Below are positions 1 through 5,636 of a stretch of DNA of 5,636 bases, in pieces. Source of the DNA: Gammaproteobacteria bacterium. Its GTDB lineage: Bacteria > Pseudomonadota > Gammaproteobacteria > Chromatiales > Sedimenticolaceae. Where the stretch lies: NCBI GenBank assembly GCA_020445245.1, contig JAGRHB010000138.1, forward strand, positions 1 to 5,636, given 5' to 3'. Made by a program: the position numbers and the translations under genes. A model generated the notes under the pieces. The model ran no database searches, had not been told where the DNA came from, and saw nothing but the letters and a program-made list of their open reading frames with translations. Positions within the stretch are counted from its first letter, which is position 1. Every line of letters starts with the position of its first letter.

Positions 1-365
1 CCAACGCCCATCAGAAATCGTTGCAGCTGAAGATGCGCCGGACCCGTCTGCATCACCGCCTCGACCACGTTGTGTGCGCCCACGACCTCGGCCTGCCCAA
101 GGAGGACGCCGGCTTCTGGCAGCGGCTGCAGACAGAGGAACGATTCGACCGGCAGCGCACGCTGTTCGTCGACGACAGCCTGTCGGTGCTGCGCTCTGCA
201 CGGGACTACGGGATCAGCCACCTGCTGGCTATCCTGCTGCCCGACACACGGCAGTCCGAGCGCAGGGTGGACGAGTTCCCGGCGGTGCGTGGCTTTTCGG
301 CGCTGTTGCCCGGGCTGCGTGGTTACCTGGATTCGCTGCCGGCAGCCGGTACGCCGACCAGGTAG
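1..365 (+). CDS. yrfG: YrfG-like HAD-superfamily GMP/IMP 5'-nucleotidase, 3' part only
   Basis: The 5' end is cut by the window edge. The reading frame starts with the codon at 3-5 and gives 120 residues ending at TAG 363-365. The visible part is the C-terminal half of a haloacid dehalogenase (HAD) fold phosphatase. It opens with NAH, which follows the motif II Thr/Ser in YrfG proteins; bases 1-2 (CC) fit the end of a Thr codon. HAD motif III is visible as LPKEDAGFW, with Lys at visible residue 33. Motif IV is LFVDDS, with the Mg-binding aspartates at 57-58. The pattern PKED..W followed by TLFVDDS and LRSARDYGI matches what I recall of E. coli YrfG, a cytoplasmic GMP/IMP nucleotidase. The nucleophile motif DxD and the start codon lie outside the window. 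The last 16 or so residues (LRGYLDSLPAAGTPTR) seem to extend beyond the usual family end and are coded inside the inverted repeat shared with the convergent gene. Substrate specificity is inferred from family resemblance only. Confidence 0.85.
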   Translation, partial: NAHQKSLQLKMRRTRLHHRLDHVVCAHDLGLPKEDAGFWQRLQTEERFDRQRTLFVDDSLSVLRSARDYGISHLLAILLPDTRQSERRVDEFPAVRGFSALLPGLRGYLDSLPAAGTPTR

Positions 366-373
366 CCCTGCAG
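315..373. repeat. Imperfect inverted repeat spanning the two convergent stop codons
   Basis: The repeat is symmetric about position 344. Outer arms 315-318 (CTGC) and 370-373 (GCAG) pair. Main arms 321-330 (GGTTACCTGG) and 358-367 (CCAGGTAGCC) pair over 10 positions with one T-G wobble. Inner arms 337-343 and 345-351 pair over 7 positions with one wobble around a single central base. Positions 331-336 and 352-357 are largely mismatched. The minus-strand stop (TAA, complement of 323-325) lies in the left arm and the plus-strand stop (TAG 363-365) in the right arm. A transcript of either strand could fold here, so it may act as a two-way transcription or 3'-end barrier. No T-run follows on either side, so it is not a canonical intrinsic terminator. 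Confidence 0.75.
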
Positions 374-2818
374 GTAGTCACACTGCTCGGCGGCCAGGAA
401 ATCGCGCTGTGCCTCGGTCTCGACCCCTTCGGCGACCACTTCCATCCCCAGCGCATGGGCCAGCCGGATGATCGCCTGGACCAGCTTTTCATCGTTGGCG
501 ACCTTGCCGATGCCGGCAATGAACGACTGGTCGATCTTGATGTAGTCGAACGGAAATCGCCGCAGGTGACTCAGCGAGGCCTGTCCGGTGCCGAAGTCGT
601 CCAGTGCGATGCGCACGCCGCGGCTCTTCAGTTCGTGAAGCACGCGTGCCGCGGCCGTGAGGTCCGACTCCAGCGTGTCTTCGGTGATTTCGATGATCAG
701 TCGGGTGGGTGTCAGGCTGCCCTCGTCGATGCGGTCGAACAGGCGCTGGGCGAACGACTCGTCGTGCAGCAGGCGCGCACTCAGATTGATCGACAGCACC
801 GCGTCATCCGACGGCCGTCGCGATTGCAGCTGGTCCAGTACCCAGTCACTGATCGTGCTGCACAGGCCGGCGTCGGCCAGCGCATCCATGAACGAGGCCG
901 GGCGCAACATGCCCTGCTGCGCATGCGGCCAGCGCAGCAGTGACTCGTAGCTGTGGTTATGGCCATCAGCCATCGCCACGACAGGTTGGAAATGCAGCTC
1001 CAGCTGGTGCTGTCGGACGGCCTCGCGCAGCTCGTTCTCCAGTGCGTGCTGGGCGGCTGCCTCAGCGGTCAGCTCGGCATCGACGAAACGCAGGCTGGAC
1101 CCGCTGTCGCGCTTGGCCGCATACATCGCGGCATCCGCCAGCTGGATCAGTCGGTCGGCGTCGGTGCTGTCGTGCGGCGCCACCGCAATCCCGATCGAGG
1201 CGCCACTGTAAAAGACGTGGCCGCCGCATTCGTATGGGCGTTGGATCGCGCTGAGTGCCTTTTCGGCCAGTCGTGTCATCTCACCGCGCTCGTGCAGGTT
1301 CTCCAGCAGCACCGCAAACTCGTCGCCGCCCAGGCGCGCGACCAGGTCTTCCTGGCGGAACACCTTGAGAAGACGGTCGCTGATCTCGACCAGCAGCTGG
1401 TCCCCGACCGCGTGTCCGTAGCTGTCGTTTATCTGCTTGAACCTGTCCAGGTCCATGAACAGCAGCCCCACCAGCATCTGATGTCGCCCCGCTGTCTCGA
1501 TCGCGGCGGCGAGGCGGCGACGGAACAGCGCTCGGTTGGGGAGCCCGGTAAGGGTGTCGTGATGGGCAAGGTGGTCGAGTTCGCGCTCGCGTTTGCGCAC
1601 CTGTGCCTGCATGTCGGTGAAAGCGCTGATCAGGTCGCGCGTCTCGCTCACCACGGGAGCGCTGGGAAGCACGCGCAGCGGATCGTGGGCATGTGCCTTC
1701 AGGCTGTCGCCGAGATTTCGAATGGCACGCAGTATCAGCCGGTCGAAACTCAGGTAGCCGGCGACCCCGAGAAGCAGCAGCAATGCCAGTGAACCGAACA
1801 GCACCCAGCCGAGGCGCCGGCTGATGCCGGCCAGTGAGTCGACCTGCCGCCGTGCCTGCGTCTGCAGCTCGATGCGCAGGATGTCCAGCCGCTCCTCTAT
1901 ACGCTGCAGATGGGGGTCGATCTCGCTGTGCAGGTACTTGATGTCGGTGCGCCAGTCGCTGTCGTTGAGCCGCGCCAGCAGCTCCCCATACCCGGCCTGC
2001 CAGGCGGCGGCGTACTCCCCCAATGCAGCGGTCTCGGACCGCAGAACGGGGTCCGCATGTGCCATCTGTCCGATTGCGTCCAGCAGGCTTTGGACGCGAT
2101 CGCTGTACACCTGTACGTTGCCGGCACGGGTCCGGATTCCCGCCAGAGGATCCGTCGTGAAGACGCCGAAGCGGTTGGCGATGACCAGTCGCACTTCATC
2201 GATCATGCGCAGCCATGCCTTCTGCGTCTCGTACAGCGTTGGGAGGACAGTGGGATCGGCAGTATCGTTACTGATCCGGACGGACTCGATCAGCGCGTCG
2301 AGGTGGGCGGTGAACAGGCTGTTGTTCGTCTGCATGTCGGAGTCGATAGTCCGGGCGGCCGGGAACCACGCCGCCGGATCGAGGCGTATACCGATCAGCT
2401 GCCCGACATGGGTGATGAATTCCCTGGTGTCGTCACGCAGTGCCAGGGTGATCTTGGCGTTGTCGAGACTGGGGCCGGAGGCGCTGTCTTCGGCGAGGCG
2501 GCTGAATGCCGAATCAACGCGTTTGAGCGCAACCTCGAGTTGCCGCTGCTGATCCGTTGATGGCGTCAGCAGGAAATCATGCAGTGCCTGTCGTACCTGG
2601 TACAGCTCACCGTATCCGTCGTTGAGCAGCACGATACCGGCTTCCCGCTGGCCGGCCTCGGCCCCTGCCCGCGTGCTGATGGCGACGATGTAGCGATAGG
2701 TCAGCAGTGAAACGATGGCCAGCAGAACGGCGACGCCGCCGACGATCAACGCATAGCGGGTGCGGTAGCTGGGCAGATGGCTGCTGTTTTCAGGGGGCGG
2801 GGTTGTCGGCTCGTCCAT
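323..2818 (-). CDS. Membrane-anchored GGDEF-EAL protein (diguanylate cyclase / c-di-GMP phosphodiesterase) with large periplasmic sensor domain
   Basis: This 831-residue inner-membrane protein should make and/or degrade cyclic di-GMP. Numbering is from the ATG at 2818. A short cytoplasmic N-terminus leads to TM1 (about 23-43). A mostly helical periplasmic region of about 290 residues follows, which I cannot assign to a family. TM2 is at about 336-358. A HAMP-like linker and a short charged helix run to about 415. The GGDEF domain (about 417-575) has DTLTGLPNR at 421-429, an intact GGDEF at 497-501 and an inhibitory-site RxxD (RQED, 488-491) exactly five residues before it. The EAL domain (about 590-825) has Gln611 of QPVV, ESL in place of EAL at 625-627, Asn678 of NLS, EITE, DDFGTG (Asp740-741), Lys761, VAEGVE (Glu797) and QGYL (Gln817). 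All expected metal-binding and catalytic residues are therefore visible. The ATG is preferred over a GTG at 2827 because GGTGG lies 5 nt before it. The start is 18 nt after the stop of the PhnD-like gene, which suggests co-translation and a shared sensing role. The 3' end overlaps the convergent yrfG-like gene by 43 bp. Confidence 0.95.
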   Translation of the reverse strand: MDEPTTPPPENSSHLPSYRTRYALIVGGVAVLLAIVSLLTYRYIVAISTRAGAEAGQREAGIVLLNDGYGELYQVRQALHDFLLTPSTDQQRQLEVALKRVDSAFSRLAEDSASGPSLDNAKITLALRDDTREFITHVGQLIGIRLDPAAWFPAARTIDSDMQTNNSLFTAHLDALIESVRISNDTADPTVLPTLYETQKAWLRMIDEVRLVIANRFGVFTTDPLAGIRTRAGNVQVYSDRVQSLLDAIGQMAHADPVLRSETAALGEYAAAWQAGYGELLARLNDSDWRTDIKYLHSEIDPHLQRIEERLDILRIELQTQARRQVDSLAGISRRLGWVLFGSLALLLLLGVAGYLSFDRLILRAIRNLGDSLKAHAHDPLRVLPSAPVVSETRDLISAFTDMQAQVRKRERELDHLAHHDTLTGLPNRALFRRRLAAAIETAGRHQMLVGLLFMDLDRFKQINDSYGHAVGDQLLVEISDRLLKVFRQEDLVARLGGDEFAVLLENLHERGEMTRLAEKALSAIQRPYECGGHVFYSGASIGIAVAPHDSTDADRLIQLADAAMYAAKRDSGSSLRFVDAELTAEAAAQHALENELREAVRQHQLELHFQPVVAMADGHNHSYESLLRWPHAQQGMLRPASFMDALADAGLCSTISDWVLDQLQSRRPSDDAVLSINLSARLLHDESFAQRLFDRIDEGSLTPTRLIIEITEDTLESDLTAAARVLHELKSRGVRIALDDFGTGQASLSHLRRFPFDYIKIDQSFIAGIGKVANDEKLVQAIIRLAHALGMEVVAEGVETEAQRDFLAAEQCDYLQGYLVGVPAAGSESR

Positions 2819-2823
2819 GATAG

Positions 2824-2828
2824 CCACC
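2824..2828 (-). promoter_or_regulatory. Ribosome binding site deciding the GGDEF-EAL start
   Basis: The minus strand reads GGTGG, then CTATC, then ATG at 2818. This spacing suits a Shine-Dalgarno site for that ATG. The alternative GTG at 2827 lies within this motif and has only TTGATCACACAC before it, with no purine-rich site. The motif lies in the 18-nt gap after the PhnD-like stop codon. Confidence 0.55.
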
Positions 2829-2836
2829 GTGTGTGA

Positions 2837-3697
2837 TCAATAGTGTTCGCCGAGCACGCGCGCGACGATGCTGCGCACCACATCGTACTCTGCATCCTGC
2901 GCCGGCCTGATCCCGGTCAGCTGCATGCCGTCGAGCACCTTGCGGCCCTGCGCAGAGTGGTTGAGCCCCTGCAACGCTTCGCGCAACGCCCTTCGCCGCG
3001 CCGGTTCAATGCCGGGGCTGACCGCCCAGGGGATATGCGGTACCGCGATACTCTGCGCGAGCACACGCAGCTCCCGGTCATCGAATGATTGCTTCACCAG
3101 CGGCAGGGATGACGCGCCGTCGCCGGCCGCCGCCGCATCGCTCTGCATGTAGTACAGGGCGATAACCGCTTTGATGGGGTTCTGCGCAAATTGCTCGATG
3201 TAGTCACCATCCTGCAGACCCGCGTCGCGCAACATGTCGGTCGCAAGGATGTAGCTGATGAAGGCGCTGCGGCCGCCGCCGAACAGTATCTTGCGGCCCC
3301 GCAGGTCGTTCAGGTCCCGGTAGCGGCTATCGCGGCGTGCCAGGATGTTCGCGCGCAGCACCGAGCGCCCGAACTCTTCGTTCTTCCCGATGACCTCGTA
3401 TCCTAACTCGTGGTGCGCCCGAACGTAGTGGTATTGGTTGAAGTGGACGAGATCGTACTGCCCCTGTTCGACGGCTGACCAGAAAGATGCGTAGTCGGGC
3501 GGGGTGTCGAGTGTGACCGGCAGGTCGAGCACCGTCGACAGGTGGCCTGCCAGTGGCTGAAACATCTGCTGCGTATCGGTCGTCGGACGGCGCGGGAAAA
3601 TGCCGATGCGCAGGATGTCGGCCGATTCGGCGGCGGATGCTGCGGCGCTGCCCACCAGCAGGATCAGAGACGCGAACGTGCTTCGAAACGCGCTCAT
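2837..3697 (-). CDS. PhnD-like periplasmic substrate-binding protein (phosphate/phosphonate-binding family)
   Basis: This 286-residue secreted protein probably binds a small ligand in the periplasm. The N-terminus has a signal peptide: MSAFRSTF, a hydrophobic stretch SLILLVGSAAA, then small residues, with a likely cut near residues 22-23 (ASAA/ES). The mature protein starts with a beta strand ILRIGIFPRR and continues with PTTDTQQMFQPLAGHLSTVL, the typical opening of PhnD-type (PF12974-like) binding proteins. Next come DYASFWSAVEQGQYDLVHFN (69-87) and YHYVRAH, then DLRGRKILFGGGRSAFISYI (131-150), which replaces the usual serine-rich ligand loop. ATG 3697 is chosen because a signal peptide follows it. 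The frame stays open upstream to 3895, but that part overlaps the preceding gene and does not look like protein. The ribosome site is weak (TGAGA, 9 nt before the ATG). No ABC permease or ATPase gene is nearby, and the next gene encodes a membrane GGDEF-EAL protein. A signalling receptor role is therefore more likely than transport. The ligand is unknown; phosphonate is not implied. Confidence 0.88.
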   Translation of the reverse strand: MSAFRSTFASLILLVGSAAASAAESADILRIGIFPRRPTTDTQQMFQPLAGHLSTVLDLPVTLDTPPDYASFWSAVEQGQYDLVHFNQYHYVRAHHELGYEVIGKNEEFGRSVLRANILARRDSRYRDLNDLRGRKILFGGGRSAFISYILATDMLRDAGLQDGDYIEQFAQNPIKAVIALYYMQSDAAAAGDGASSLPLVKQSFDDRELRVLAQSIAVPHIPWAVSPGIEPARRRALREALQGLNHSAQGRKVLDGMQLTGIRPAQDAEYDVVRSIVARVLGEHY

Positions 3698-3737
3698 CGG
3701 GCCCGGTCTCAGGTCAGGCGGCAGACGGCGTCCATGC

Positions 3738-4118
3738 TCAGCCGTCCCAGCGCTTGAAGCGTTTGCGGCAGTACGCCAACAACTCGGCGTAGTTGCGGAA
3801 GTGGTGAGTGAAATGCGTCTCGGCGGGTTCGTCGAATTCGCACCAGTCGTTGCTGTAGTCACGGCAGACCTGAGGGCGCTGCTGGTAGATCCCACAGGCT
3901 CCGCCAGGTTGCAGGTGTTCGCAGTGGCCGCGGATCAGCAGGTACCAGCCATCCTGATCCCGGTAGACCTCGACGTGCTCGTGCGAGATCTGCCACAGCA
4001 CATGATCAAAATCGGCCTTTGAACGCAGTGGCCCCAGCGCCTCGGTCATGTAGGTGCAGCAGGTCGAACCGCTGCAGCGGCTGCATTTGTTCTCGACCGG
4101 GATGTCTGGCGTGCTCAC
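3738..4118 (-). CDS. YkgJ/UPF0153-type cysteine-cluster protein (putative zinc- or iron-chelating domain)
   Basis: This small cytoplasmic protein of 126 residues has no signal peptide or membrane segment. Its cysteine pattern places it in the CxxCxxCC family (PF03692-like), whose members are predicted to bind zinc or an iron centre but whose role is largely unknown. Visible cysteines are 12, 15, 20 and 21 ([10 protein letters not shown]), then 66 (GHCEHL), 75 and 85 ([16 protein letters not shown]) and 93 (DWC), with another at 117. The segment ACxIYxxRPxxCRxY is the family hallmark. The first cluster here is CX2CX4CC, two residues longer than the pattern that names the family. The start is a GTG that overlaps the rhlB stop (GTGA), so translation is probably coupled to rhlB. 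No strong ribosome site is seen in the rhlB tail. The next Met falls after the first cysteine cluster, so GTG is the only sensible start. Confidence 0.9.
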   Translation of the reverse strand: MSTPDIPVENKCSRCSGSTCCTYMTEALGPLRSKADFDHVLWQISHEHVEVYRDQDGWYLLIRGHCEHLQPGGACGIYQQRPQVCRDYSNDWCEFDEPAETHFTHHFRNYAELLAYCRKRFKRWDG

Positions 4119-5494
4119 GCCGGCGTCTGGCCACTGCTCTTGGGTTTGCGTCGGCGCGGTCGCCGCGGCCGTTCAGCGGACGGGGATTCCGACTTCGCGG
4201 CAGGCTTGTCGCTCTGTGGGCCGGGACCACGGCGCGGGCCGCCACGACCACCTCCACCGCCGCCGTCGCGCCGTTGCACCCGGTCGGTGCGGTCGATGCG
4301 TACGCGACTGCGTGGATCGATATCCGGGAGCAGTTCGGCGGTCACCGGGTCGACGTTGATTTTGTGCCCGATGAATTTTTCGATGTCGGGCAGTGAGAAC
4401 GCATAGGTCTCGCAGACAAACGAGATGGCATCGCCCTCGGCACCCGCGCGCGCGGTGCGCCCGATGCGGTGCACATAGTCCTCGGCGTCGTCTGGCAGGT
4501 CATAATTGATGACGTGGGTGACGCCGCCGATATGCAGCCCACGTGCCGCCACGTCGGTTGCCACCAGTACGGAAACCTCACCGGTGGAGAATCGATTGAG
4601 CAGGCTCAGGCGCTTCTTCTGCGGCACGTCGCCGGACAGGATCGCCGCCGGGTAGCCGTTGCCCTCGAGAAAGCCCCATACCCGGTCGGCCTCGCGCTTC
4701 GTGTTGATGAAAACGATCACGCGGGCATTCTCGAGGCGCCGCATCAGGCCGATGAGCAGCGAGATCTTTTCGTCGTTGGCCACCATATAGGCGGTCTCTC
4801 GCACCCTGTCGGCAGTGATCTGCTCGGCCTCGACGACCACCTTCTGCGGATTGTTCATGTGCTCGTAGGCGAGCTCGATCACGCGGTACGAGAGGGTCGC
4901 GGAAAACAGCATTCCCTGGCGGTCCCGCGGCTCGGGACAGCGCCGCAGCAGGAAGCGGATGTCCTTGATGAAACCCAGGTCGAACATGCGGTCGGCCTCG
5001 TCCAGCACGAGGATCTGCACGGCGCGCAGGTCGAACACGCGCTGCTTGAAGTAATCGATGATCCGCCCCGGCGTACCGATCAGGATGTCGACACCTTCTT
5101 CGAGCGACTTGCGCTGCGAGTCGTAGCCCGTACCGCCGTAGACGACCCGTACCTTCAGGCCGGTGTGCGCCGCCAGCACGCAGGCGTCGTTGTAGATCTG
5201 CACGGCCAGTTCGCGCGTCGGGGCCAGCACCAGCGAACGCGGCTGGTTGGGTCGCCGCGAGATGTCGGCCGGCTCCTGGTCGAGCAGGTGCAGAATGGCG
5301 AGCAGGAAGGCGGCGGTCTTGCCGGTGCCGGTCTGGGCCTGGCCGGCGAGATCGCGCCCGTCCAGCGCGATCGGCAGTGTCTGCGCCTGGATCGGGGTGC
5401 AGAATTCGAAACCGGCGTCGCGGATGCCGTCGATAATTGCCTGTGAGAAGGGGAAATCGTCGAACCGGGTGCTGCTAAGATGTTTTTCGCTCAT
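4115..5494 (-). CDS. rhlB: ATP-dependent DEAD-box RNA helicase RhlB
   Basis: This cytoplasmic ATP-dependent RNA helicase has 459 residues. In E. coli, RhlB unwinds structured RNA for the RNase E degradosome and for PNPase. All helicase motifs are present in order: Q motif (Phe11, [11 protein letters not shown] with Gln36), motif I AQTGTGKT (53-60), PTRELA (92-97), GG (120-121), TPGR (141-144), DEAD (165-168), SAT (198-200), VFINT (261-265), [11 protein letters not shown] (312-322) and HRIGRTAR (342-349). The N-terminus [14 protein letters not shown] lines up with the E. coli RhlB start (MSKTHL...FSDF). This identifies the paralog and supports ATG 5494, although the frame stays open upstream to 5590. 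The C-terminal tail from about residue 400 is low complexity: a Gly run with RGG-like repeats, then a Pro/Arg/Lys-rich end. It makes the protein longer than E. coli RhlB (about 421 residues) and probably adds RNA binding. It is the first gene of the minus-strand cluster. Confidence 0.96.
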   Translation of the reverse strand: MSEKHLSSTRFDDFPFSQAIIDGIRDAGFEFCTPIQAQTLPIALDGRDLAGQAQTGTGKTAAFLLAILHLLDQEPADISRRPNQPRSLVLAPTRELAVQIYNDACVLAAHTGLKVRVVYGGTGYDSQRKSLEEGVDILIGTPGRIIDYFKQRVFDLRAVQILVLDEADRMFDLGFIKDIRFLLRRCPEPRDRQGMLFSATLSYRVIELAYEHMNNPQKVVVEAEQITADRVRETAYMVANDEKISLLIGLMRRLENARVIVFINTKREADRVWGFLEGNGYPAAILSGDVPQKKRLSLLNRFSTGEVSVLVATDVAARGLHIGGVTHVINYDLPDDAEDYVHRIGRTARAGAEGDAISFVCETYAFSLPDIEKFIGHKINVDPVTAELLPDIDPRSRVRIDRTDRVQRRDGGGGGGRGGPRRGPGPQSDKPAAKSESPSAERPRRPRRRKPKSSGQTPA

Positions 5495-5636
5495 GGCGCG
5501 GAAGCATACCCGAATTCCTGCCTGCTGCGTGCCGGGGCCTGTCAACAGCATGCGGATGCCCGTCGTTGGCCCGCAAATCCGGCCAGGCAAGGCGCGCAGA
5601 GCGCTGATTGGTTATCCAAATAAGCGGTAAGCAACG
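5495..5636. other. Non-coding region upstream of rhlB, running to the window edge
   Basis: I see no supportable gene in these 142 bp. The stretch before rhlB should hold its promoter. The last 30 or so bases (from about 5606) are noticeably more AT-rich than the rest of the window, for example GATTGGTTATCCAAATAAG. That fits a promoter or leader of a plus-strand gene beginning beyond the window. In E. coli and relatives trxA is divergent from rhlB, so trxA is a reasonable expectation, but none of its coding sequence is visible. Confidence 0.5.
5503..5508 (-). promoter_or_regulatory. Candidate -10 element of rhlB, implying a very short or absent leader
   Basis: The minus strand reads GGG-TATGCT-TCCGCGCC-ATG. 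TATGCT resembles a sigma-70 -10 box and ends 8 nt before the rhlB ATG. Transcription would begin at or within a base or two of the start codon. No good -35 hexamer is seen 16-18 nt upstream, and no Shine-Dalgarno site precedes the ATG. The match is short and could be chance. Confidence 0.35.

Larger units (their letters stand above)
323..5494 (-). other. Probable four-gene operon: rhlB, ykgJ-like, phnD-like, GGDEF-EAL
   Basis: All four genes share the minus strand. The junctions are a 4-nt overlap (4115-4118), a 40-nt gap (3698-3737) and an 18-nt gap (2819-2836). I find no terminator-like hairpin with a T-run in the gaps and no convincing internal promoter. Co-transcription is inferred from spacing. 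The 40-nt gap is large enough for some transcription of the last two genes to start separately, inside the ykgJ-like gene. Confidence 0.65.

Noticed and set aside
335..346. Perfect 12-bp palindrome GCTGCCGGCAGC as a separate operator
   Set aside because: It lies within codons of both convergent genes and overlaps the inner arms of the larger inverted repeat. There is no promoter nearby to regulate.
74..943. Long plus-strand open frame of 289 codons opposite the GGDEF-EAL gene
   Set aside because: It is a shadow of the antisense EAL coding region in GC-rich DNA. The translation shows no domain and the opposite strand has a complete, motif-rich protein.
953..1792. Plus-strand open frame of 279 codons
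   Set aside because: It is antisense to the GGDEF domain coding region, and its product has no recognisable motif or ribosome site.
3698..3705. Palindrome CGGGCCCG directly before the PhnD-like start codon
   Set aside because: It is short, has no loop, and is expected by chance in GC-rich DNA. There is no sign of a regulatory hairpin.
3698..3895. N-terminal extension of the PhnD-like frame to 3895
   Set aside because: It overlaps the ykgJ-like gene, reads as Ser/Thr/Ala/Arg-rich non-protein-like sequence, and would bury the clear signal peptide that starts at 3697.
4469..5446. Plus-strand open frame of 325 codons opposite rhlB
   Set aside because: It is antisense to the conserved helicase core, so the open frame follows from the codon bias of rhlB.
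5540..5545. Perfect TTGACA (-35 consensus) on the minus strand upstream of rhlB
   Set aside because: It lies 31 nt from the TATGCT element, and no -10-like hexamer lies 16-18 nt downstream, so it cannot pair as a normal promoter.
5495..5590. N-terminal extension of RhlB to 5590
   Set aside because: The RhlB-like N-terminus starts precisely at the ATG at 5494, and the upstream residues do not resemble the family.

Overview
The window is GC-rich, densely coding bacterial DNA. It most likely comes from a gammaproteobacterium. The best evidence is an RhlB-type DEAD-box helicase whose N-terminus closely resembles E. coli RhlB, and a YrfG-type HAD phosphatase. The species cannot be named; a free-living, environmentally responsive lineage is a guess based on the c-di-GMP sensory genes.

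Layout from left to right: positions 1-365 hold the 3' end of a plus-strand HAD-family nucleotidase (yrfG-like), cut by the window edge. Everything else lies on the minus strand and reads right to left as one compact four-gene cluster. First is rhlB (5494-4115). Next is a small cysteine-rich YkgJ/UPF0153-type protein (4118-3738), whose GTG start overlaps the rhlB stop by 4 nt. A secreted PhnD-like periplasmic binding protein (3697-2837) follows after 40 nt. Last is a membrane-anchored GGDEF-EAL protein (2818-323), whose ATG lies 18 nt after the previous stop. The 142 bp upstream of rhlB hold no gene that I can support. They probably contain the rhlB promoter and perhaps that of a divergent gene beyond the window.

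The most interesting unit is the last gene pair. A solute-binding-protein-like periplasmic protein is encoded directly before a two-TM GGDEF-EAL protein with a periplasmic domain of about 290 residues. The arrangement resembles the Vibrio cholerae NspS-MbaA polyamine sensing pair, but the binding protein here belongs to a different family (PhnD-like). The simplest model is that the binding protein reports a periplasmic ligand to the membrane protein, which then makes or degrades c-di-GMP. Both catalytic domains look intact, including the GGDEF inhibitory RxxD site.

The second notable feature is the junction between the convergent yrfG-like and GGDEF-EAL genes. They overlap by 43 bp inside a 59-bp imperfect inverted repeat. 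Each stop codon lies in one arm, and as a result the two unrelated proteins end in similar 16-residue tails.
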